Positions 56,925 to 64,000 of a stretch of 64,000 nt of DNA are shown piece by piece; the first letter of the stretch is position 1, and every line of letters begins with the position of its first letter. A program made the position numbers and the translations under genes. The stretch is taken from assembly GCA_023101885.1 (NCBI GenBank), contig JALPQD010000401.1, positions 1,798,001 to 1,862,000 of the forward strand, in the 5' to 3' direction. Below the pieces are notes generated by a model. It searched no databases. It had not been told where the DNA came from and was given only the letters and a program-made list of their open reading frames with translations. This DNA is from Typhlomys cinereus (lineage: Eukaryota > Chordata > Mammalia > Rodentia > Platacanthomyidae).

Positions 56925-57278
56925 TTTCATCTGAAATGTCCCCCACAGGCCCACATGTTGAAATCTTGGGTCCTCAGCTCATGGCACAATTTTAGACCTT
57001 TTAGGAGTTGGGGGTCTAGCTGAAGGAAACAGGTAACTGGGAGTATGTCCTTGATTAGACTTTCTAGACTTCCTCCCGGGCCATTCTACCTCCTGTCTGC
57101 CACGGAGGAGCCACGTTGTCCAACCACATGCTCCCTGCTGTGATATTCTGTATCAACAGTGGCCTAGAAGATGACAGATCCCGGGGATCAGGCTGGAACC
57201 TCTGAAACTGTGAGCAGAAATAAAGGTTCCCTTCTTTAAATTGTTTCTTAGGCCTTTGTCATAGCAATGAAAGTACCA
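56925..57278 (+). mobile_element. hAT-like relic (MER/URR-type, sense), nearly full length
   Basis: CTGAAATGTCCCCCACAGGC opens it. CCACATGTTGAAATCTTGGG, AGACCTTTTAGGAGTTGGGG, CCTCTGAAACTGTGAGCAGA and GGCCTTTGTCATAGCAATGA follow in the standard order. It is the clearest sense copy. Confidence 0.65.
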
Positions 57279-57587
57279 AGTGTGCATGTCATCATCAGTA
57301 CAGGCCCCATGTCTCACGAAATGCTTCCTCTCAGCCATCTCTCTAGTGAGGTGTCCTTTGTCTTTATCCAGAAACGCTACAAAAGCATTGCTAATGCACT
57401 GGTCCCAAGATGACCTTTTTACCATGTCACACAAAAATTTCAAAGATAGTCACTGCAGCGGAAACTTAGTTGCTGAGATTCCCCAGTGAAATACGTTTAT
57501 GTGTGGCCTTGAAGACTTTGGGCAAAGACAGAATGCTTTCTGGTGTTGGAGGAGAGAACAGTGTGTCGCACATTCTCTCACTGCTTG
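57279..57587. other. Unannotated intergenic DNA
   Basis: Nothing recognised. Confidence 0.3.
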
Positions 57588-57887
57588 TGGTGGTCAGTAT
57601 TAATTGTCGACCTGACAGCCCAGGAAGCAGATCCTAGGCCCACCTGAGAGGAAGTTTCTAGATTACGGTTGACCCCCAGGCATGACAGTGAGGGATTGTC
57701 TTGATTGCACTGATTAATGTAGGAGGGACCAATCTGCTGTGGGTGGAGCCTTTGTCTAGCAGGAGATCCAAAACCATACAAGAATGAGAACTGAATTAAA
57801 AAAAAAAATGAATGCATGCATTCCTTCCCTCCGTTTCTTTTTTTTTTATTATTATTATTTATTCAACTGTGTGCATATGCATGTGTA

Positions 57888-57927
<40 letters not shown>

Positions 57928-58315
57928 ACCACGGACGAATTCGCGAACCACATTGACGCCTCCACCTCCTTCTGCCCCGGGATTCACAGGCTCCGCCCTA
58001 CCAGGACCAGAAGCGCAGGCCGCCCCCGCTTCCGCCTGGCGTCTATACGTGGGATCTGGGATCCGAACTCAGGACCTTCCGCCTACAAGGTGGAGGCTTA
58101 ACCCCTGAGCCACCTCTCCAGCCCCCTTTCCCTCCATTTCTTGACTGTGGATGTGATGTGATCAGCAGCTTGAAGCTTCCATCATTGCGGCTTCTGTCAC
58201 TGTGATTTCTCACAGTTATGGATTATAACCCAGAGTTTTGAGCCAACAAATCCCTTTCTGCTTTAAATTGTTTTGATAAGGTATTTGGTTGCCACAACTG
58301 GAACAAAATTAAGGC
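57588..58315 (+). mobile_element. hAT-like relic (MER/URR-type, sense), split by a SINE
   Basis: Left part (57588-57839) has GTGGTCAGTATTAATTGTCG, GTGAGGGATTGTCTTGATTG and TGCTGTGGGTGGAGCCTTTG. Right part (58128-58315) has GATGTGATGTGATCAGCAGC, TTTGAGCCAACAAATCCCTT and AATTGTTTTGATAAGGTATT. The order is that of the rodent family. Confidence 0.62.
57840..58127 (-). mobile_element. Young CpG-rich tRNA-head SINE, antisense, nested in hAT-like relic
   Basis: A 15-base duplication flanks it, TTCCCTCCGTTTCTT (57825-57839) and TTCCCTCCATTTCTT (58128-58142), differing only by a CpG-to-CpA change. The body keeps about 15 CpG sites in roughly 200 bases, against none in the copy at 16339. It ends in a complete reversed head, TGAGCCACCTCTCCAGCCCC, after TTAACCCC. 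It has the extra GAACCACATTGACGCCTCCA segment of the long-body subfamily shared with 12781-13087. Confidence 0.92.
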
Positions 58316-58361
58316 ACCACTCTTGTGAAAATCATTGCTTCACTTGTTAGAGACTTGACAG

Positions 58362-58530
58362 TACCAGGCATGGTGCTGCACATTTTATACACATTGCCTT
58401 ATTCAATCTTCAAAATGATCCTACAAAGGATTCAATATTATTTCTTCTATTTTACAGAAGAAAATAAAAAGAGTCAGGTTAAAAGCAGCACATGGCAGAG
58501 AAGATCTCTAGCCTAGGTCTGTTTGACTAC
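58362..58530 (-). mobile_element. MIR SINE relic, antisense
   Basis: GTACCAGGCATGGTGCTGCA, CATTGCCTTATTCAATCTTC, ATGATCCTACAAAGGATTCA and CTATTTTACAGAAGAAAATA are the antisense MIR order. It is the best-preserved MIR in the window. Confidence 0.72.
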
Positions 58531-59321
58531 TTCTCTTCTCTGCTCGGCCACCTGAAGTCTCAGAGCCGGTAGCAAAGAACATCAGCCGGAAGGAAGCCCT
58601 GGCATGGAGCAAGTCTGTCCAGGGCTGCACAGCAAGCTGCTGTTACGCAGTTACAAGAAAGGGAACAGAAAGTTCTGAAATTACACAAGAACTGTAAACA
58701 AGAACAAATGGAATCTCTCAGAATTGGTGCTAATCCCTTGCTGGAGATTAATATTAGTAAAAAGGCTTTTGTGTTAGCATTTGCCTAGCTAGCCTCCACA
58801 ATACTAAAAGCGATGTTGGTGGTGCCTATTTTGTGAGCGTATGTATACTTTTAAGGTGGTTCATCTCTGCCAAACAAATGATTTCCTTGCTTACATCAGG
58901 TCTTAAATATTCACTGAGCTATTTTAGAATTTCAACAAAGCCTGGGATGAGTTTTTACAAGGAAAATTCCACAGTTGAGATATTTGTTGAGAGAAGAAAT
59001 GTTTAAAGTGTCACAGAACTGCCTTTGTTCTTCATAGTGGACCCCAATTCCATCCACTTCAGATTGGCAGCTAATTGCCCACATGAGAAACAGCTTGAGA
59101 GTTAGAAGCAGGAAAGAACTCCCTGAAAGTTGCCCACCTTCAAACCAAGTACATATAGCAAATGTCCCAAACTCATTCTAGTGTTTCCACTTCTTGAAGT
59201 GAAGAATGCTCTTTGGCAGAAAAAAAAAAACCCTTATATTTTATAATACTGTATTTGGAACTATAGGCTTTAAGAACTTATAGTTACAAATGAATTCATT
59301 CCTCCTCTTGTTAGGTCCTCC
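58531..59321. other. Unannotated intergenic DNA
   Basis: Nothing recognised. Confidence 0.35.
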
Positions 59322-59485
59322 ACATATTATCCTATTTATTCCTTGTGAGCTTATTCCTGTTCTTCTCTGTAAGTCACCTGAAGATCTCAGGACTTGTAGC
59401 AAAGAAATTCAGAAAGGTTAAGTCCACACAAGGCAGCATGAAGTCATGGAAGGATTCAAACCCAGATCTACTTCCAAAGATAGGC
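59322..59485 (-). mobile_element. MIR SINE relic, antisense
   Basis: AAATTCAGAAAGGTTAAGTC, CACACAAGGCAGCATGAAGT and GGAAGGATTCAAACCCAGAT follow the antisense MIR CORE and tRNA-like half. Confidence 0.55.
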
Positions 59486-59516
59486 TTGTTCGCTTTTCTG
59501 AAGAGCAAAGTGGACT

Positions 59517-59537
59517 TTTTTTTTTTTTTTTTTTTTT
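59517..59537 (+). repeat. Poly-T run
   Basis: About 20 T residues. It may be the A tail of an antisense insertion or the edge of the next relic. Confidence 0.95.
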
Positions 59538-59554
59538 ACCACCACAATGACAAC

Positions 59555-59900
59555 TGCTGTCCAGGCATCCTTGCCATTTGCTGTGACAAAATATCCTGAT
59601 GAAAACCACGTAAGGACTCCCGGTTCCAGGTTACCCTCTGTCAGGATCCTGAAGCAACTGATCACACCAGAGACGGATGCATGCTTGCTTTCTTGCTTGC
59701 AGTCAACTTTCCTGCACTTCATACAGTTCAGGTCCCCAGCCTCAGGGAATAGTACCATCCACTTTTCCGCTGAGTCTTCACACATTGTTTAAGGCAGTGC
59801 AAACAACCCCTCACAGGGACATCAGAAATCCTTCTCTTGGGTGATTCTAGTTTGGGTCAAGGTGGCATAAGACTGAACATTGCAACTAATTGCCCACATG
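59555..59900 (-). mobile_element. hAT-like relic (MER/URR-type, antisense)
   Basis: TTTGCTGTGACAAAATATCC then TGATGAAAACCACGTAAGGA open it in the reversed family pattern. The far end, TTCTCTTGGGTGATTCTAGT, resembles the reversed 5' end. The middle is diverged. Confidence 0.5.
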
Positions 59901-61627
59901 AGAAACAGCAGGATGTGTTTGGAGTTTCTATCCTCTGAAACACCTGGAACATTCGTAGAGCAGCAAACAAACAAACAAAACGATTTCTATGCAGATAGCA
60001 GATTGCTTATTTATTTATATACAAAGCCATTTTTTAGCTAACAGAACTCATTCCCAAATCACACAAACCTTCTACCTATGATGTGAAGTAGTATACAAAT
60101 TTATTGATCCTGAAGTCTGTATTTTTTGTGAGCTTTAAGAATCTGTCCCTGATTTTTCTTGTACATCATAGGATTCTTATCACTGATTGCAAAGTTCTTT
60201 CTCATCCTGAGTGGTCTGGGACCTTTCAGGTTTTTCAGACATAAAGACATCACTGTGAAAAAAGTAAAAATGTAAAAACATCTGTCCTTGCTTTGAAAAA
60301 TCCTGTGTCCCCTTGATCACTATAATTTCTTCCTCTGCTGCCTCAAAATAATGAGGGCAGCCTGGCAATGCTTCAGGAGTCAAGACTCGATGTGTTACTG
60401 ACAGCGTTTGGAGCAATGCTATTGTAACTGTAATGGGTTCACTTCTTGGTGTGTGCAAAATCAAACAAGTACACAGCAGGATAAGGAGGGGGAGAGAATT
60501 ATGTCCAATGAAATGCCCTTCTCAGTGTAAGCAGGGGTTTATTGGGGATCTATACCTAACTAATTTACCAAAGGAGAGGCCACATTCTAAGTGTTCAGTT
60601 AAGGAATACAGTCCTGAGTGTATTCAAGAGTTAAGAAGGAAACATGGAATTCACATTTTATGAGGTTCAGAATCATGGAACATTGGTTCACATGTTTAAA
60701 ATGACAAACAGGAACAAATTTGGGCATGCTCCGTCTCTGGGCATGATCAGCTGCCGTCAGAGTGTCTTAGACGAAAGAAAAAGAAAGGATACTTTGGAGG
60801 TGCAGTAATAGAAGTCTTCCCTAAAGATACCACTTAATGGCTAATGCCTTCCCTTTTTGGTTTTCTTTGCTGCCCAGCAATACCCGTAGGCTTGATGCTT
60901 GTAGGGCACATCATAAGGTTATAGCAAGAATCACAGGGAACTTTGTGTTACGTTCAAGGTCTGAGCTTTGCAGCCTCTTCTTCATTCACCCAGCCTCCCA
61001 GTGGCGGTGCTAAGGAAATCCAGTATCATTTTGCCAGTTCTCAGTATCTTGAAATCTATTTACAGTTTAAATCACCTTTTAATTCTAGAAAGAGTTTGAT
61101 AATACCACAGACCTGGAAAATTCACCAAGCATTCCTGCTTACTAAGTCTGTCTGATAGTATTAAATAAAATCAACTTTTGATGTTTCTAGTTCTCAAGAG
61201 GCTTCAGGGTTAATATTTCTTTGTCCTAATACATGGAAGGGTTTCATGCTGAAAAGAAATTGCCCTCCCCACCTAGTTCCAAAATCCAGGATGTCAATTT
61301 TCTTAACAAGCTCCTTCATAGTCTAAGAACCACAGCCAGTATTCTTCCTTTATCTGCAGGCTGACTTCTTTGGCCAACTCAAGAATGAATGCCCTCCCCG
61401 TCACATTAAAACTCACCTGTGTTTTCAACGTTAAGAGACTAAAGCCACACGAGATCTTGCACGAACTTCTTGCATTGGTTAACAACATTGGAAAAAAGCA
61501 CATACAAGAGCCAGAAGTCTTTTTGCAAGCATTTGGTATTAAGAAATAGAAAGAACTAGTAAAAATCCCAGAGAGGTTCAAATAAATCAAAGAGAGGCAC
61601 AGAAGTAGATTTGGAATTTGTTGCATA
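59901..61627. other. Unannotated intergenic DNA
   Basis: Possibly an old LTR-like fragment around 60440-60790, but no hallmark could be confirmed. Frames at 60180-60464 and 61303-61626 (94-107 codons) show no domain. Confidence 0.3.
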
Positions 61628-61970
61628 GCTTAGGGAGCTAAGTAGATGAGTCAGTTATTAAATTACGTGCTCTATGAGAATGTGGACATGAGAGCAATTT
61701 CCCTAGTTCCATGTAAAATCTGGGTGTGGACGCTTGTGTCTGAAACCCTAGTGCAAAGGAGAGGTGGAGACAAGCAGATTCTAGGGCTTTCTGGTCAGCC
61801 AATTCAGCTGAACTTCAGATCTGATGAGAGACCCTGTTTCAAAAAATAAGGTAGAAAGTAGTAGAGGAAGACACTTCATCTTGACCTTCGGTTTCTACAT
61901 GTATGTGTGCAAGCAAGCACACTGGAACACACACCTCCCACAAGATATATAACACACACACAAACATTAA
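61628..61970 (+). mobile_element. B4-like SINE
   Basis: CTTAGGGAGCTAAGTAGATG head, TGGGTGTGGACGCTTGTGTC, CTGATGAGAGACCCTGTTTC and AAAAATAAGGTAGAAAGTAG, then GAAGACACTTCATCTTGACC. The order is typical B4, ending in a CA and A-rich tail. Confidence 0.7.
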
Positions 61971-62054
61971 AAAAAAAACTTGTATAATTATGGGGATCTT
62001 TCAAGAAAGAGAATGTAAACTTGCAAGTACAAAGTTAGGTGTGAAGTTTAATAT

Positions 62055-62157
62055 TTATGCTAAGAAAAGAATTTTCTTTTAAATTTTTAATTTTTGTTTT
62101 TAATTTTTTTATTTTTAAACTTTTAAAACTTTTCAACTTTTTGAACTTTTAAATTTT
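62055..62157 (+). repeat. A/T low-complexity tract (TTTTAA-rich)
   Basis: Runs of TTTTTAA, TTTTTGTTTTTAA and AACTTTT units. Confidence 0.9.
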
Positions 62158-62159
62158 CC

Positions 62160-62345
62160 CATTCACTGGGGAGATGCTTTGGTGGGTAAAAGTGCTTGCT
62201 ACACAGCCTAGAAGCCATATGAAGGGCCAGACACAGTAATGCAAACGTGAAATGGGAGGCAGAGGCGGAGAATCCAGAAGCTCTCAAGCCAGCCAAACTG
62301 CTTTGGGCTTCCAAGTACCAGGATTACAGCCATAGGTCACCACAC
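62160..62345 (+). mobile_element. B4-like SINE with B1-like end
   Basis: CTGGGGAGATGCTTTGGTGG head, GGGCCAGACACAGTAATGCA, GGGAGGCAGAGGCGGAGAAT and GCCATAGGTCACCACACCCA. The 3' end reads like a reversed B1 end, so the copy may be rearranged. Confidence 0.5.
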
Positions 62346-63692
62346 CCAGTTATCATGCCAAACTTTACTAGAGAGAATGAAAACATTATGCAGCCCTTCC
62401 TCTATTCTTTGATCAAAACCTGCCTTTATTAAGGAGAAGTTGGAAAACATTTTCATGTCACAGATTTGTGGTATTATTATGATTATGAATGGTAGATATT
62501 ATGGTTGTTTTCAGGTTGGGGGAAACCTCTGCGATGTTCTTTCAGATGGGACTTTCACGGTTATGGTTGCTATTTTCAATAATATTAGAGAGTTTATCTA
62601 ATAAGCAGCAAGTATGGAAAATTTTACTTATTATAAGTTTGTGAAAAAAATATATTCTGAGTCACCATGATTAGTCTTCAATGGGAAGAACTACACTTTT
62701 GGATAAGCATCATGAAAAATAAATCCTCTGCTTGGATGAGTGGAGAACTTCCCACAGACTCTCTTCTGGATTTACTTCCTTTCAGCCCCACTTCTCCCCA
62801 CAACTCTCCACATGCAAAATGCATGTATTGTCTGGCTTTGTGCATCCATGTCATGATACACAGTAAACCAAACCTGTGGGCTCAGGGAATGCTCCTGGAA
62901 GTCAACCATCACAAGGGCTTTTCATAACTCAACTATATATGAAATTCCCTGGAAAAACACACATAACTGCATCCCATTTAACTCAAACTAAATGTATTCC
63001 CAACACAAATGCCATGAAAGTAAACACAGAAACACTCAGGACCACTTCAAACATCAACACAAGAAAAATAGAGGCAGAGAGAAAACAATCAGCCCCCTGA
63101 CTGGTTGGAGTATCATGCAGTTGCAAATATTATGAACAGATGACCACTTGGATGTAGAAGATTCTTAGAAGAAGCTCAAGCAAGTTCAGAGTCTTCTAAA
63201 AAGATCAAGGGTCATTAGTCTCATGGTGAGCCCCATGGTAATGCAAGCAGAAAATGTCCAAGACATGGGGAAGGAGTTGCCAACTGCTTTCATGACAAAA
63301 CTGAGCACTCTTGACTCACCCTCTTTCTGACCCAGCTAGTGTTTTTGGTTAAGGAGTTGGAGGGGGCTGTGGGGAGCATGACAGGTAGGAGAACAATGAG
63401 AAGATGGCACAAAAATTTGAATGCCGAAGGTATTCTTCCAATTGGGCTTCCAATGGGTAAAGCCCAATTTGAGCGGAAGGAGAGACTAGATGTTCTCTGG
63501 TTGATCTCATTTCCATGCTTATTTCATGAGCAATCTGTCAAAGGACAAGTGTTTGGAGATTTTGTTGGTGGTCTTGGCCATAAATGTCTAGGTTTTTTTT
63601 TCATGAGTTCTAGAACATTGTATTGATTCTCCTTATTTTTATTTAAAATGTCTTCTCCTCCACTTAATGATGAACCATAAAGTTCTCTTTTT
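62346..63692. other. Unannotated intergenic DNA
   Basis: Small frames (60-95 codons, for example 62667-62927 and 63339-63626) have no domain. No repeat recognised. Confidence 0.35.
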
Positions 63693-64000
63693 GACACGTG
63701 TTTTAGCTATCTTTGTGGCACTGGGATCACATGACCTGACATAAGCCATTGAAGGGCAGTTTGCTTTGAACCAGGGTTAAGGACCACTGTGGTAGAGAAG
63801 GTATAGCGGAGCAGCTCCATTCATGACTGCAGAGATACATGGCAGGGGCTGTTCATGGTCAGGAAGCAGAGAGCAGGTGAGACAGCAATGGTCTATAACC
63901 TCCAAAGATGCATCCCTAGGCACCCACTTCTGCCAACTAGATCCCACCTAACTAAAGGTTTCACAGCCTTCCCAATTAGTACCACCAGCTGGAAAATAAG
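63693..64000 (-). mobile_element. hAT-like relic (MER/URR-type, antisense), cut by window end
   Basis: TGTTTTAGCTATCTTTGTGG, CATGGCAGGGGCTGTTCATG, ACCTCCAAAGATGCATCCCT, and CTGCCAACTAGATCCCACCT follow the reversed family order into the right edge. Confidence 0.55.

Noticed and set aside
57784..58108. Frames of about 100 codons
   Set aside because: They lie in the antisense GC-rich SINE and its GT tail.

Overview
This is a stretch of rodent nuclear DNA with no recognisable host gene. It carries B1, ID, B3/B2-like and B4-like SINEs together with rodent-type L1 sequence. That combination points to a mouse-related (myodont) rodent. The commonest SINE, 14 copies by my count, has a B2-type tRNA head but a body that I do not recognise from mouse or rat, so a non-murid lineage is likely. 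A dipodoid (jumping mouse or jerboa group) would fit, but this is inference; I cannot name the species. Nearly every open reading frame is either inside a repeat or has no recognisable protein content.

Layout. 0-1.5 kb: the 5' end of a fairly young antisense L1, with ORF2 endonuclease open to the window edge and ORF1 broken by two frameshifts. 1.6-7.5 kb: hAT-like relics, tRNA-SINEs and pyrimidine tracts. 7.5-9.4 kb: an L1 3' end split by a 368-bp retroposon with a 14-bp target duplication, plus a second retroposon copy. 10-13.3 kb: a rearranged L1-like 3' end, a B1-ID pair, an ID and a SINE nested in a B4 SINE. 13.4-20.3 kb: mostly unique-looking DNA with scattered SINEs and an old L1 piece. 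20.3-22 kb: an antisense L1 reverse-transcriptase relic and a 590-bp pyrimidine tract. 22-31.6 kb: a 226-codon unrecognised ORF, nested B4 and hAT relics, a 27-bp minisatellite, an L1 3' end and a possible solo LTR. 31.6-38.7 kb: SINEs, a 2.4-kb ancient L1 in sense orientation, an hAT-like element inside a SINE, and a 646-bp hAT-like element. 38.7-51 kb: sparse repeats and long unannotated stretches. 51-53.4 kb: a nested cluster in which a retroposon sits inside an hAT-like element next to a SINE and a B1. 53.4-64 kb: MIR relics, a CpG-rich young SINE inside an hAT-like relic, B4 SINEs and an hAT-like relic cut by the window end.

There is no operon, CRISPR array or novel enzymatic system here. 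The content of most interest is the transposition history: several insertions with clear target duplications, a lineage-specific SINE with young and old copies, and a short G-rich retroposon with a terminal hairpin. Family names are from memory of rodent and mammalian repeats and were not checked against a library.
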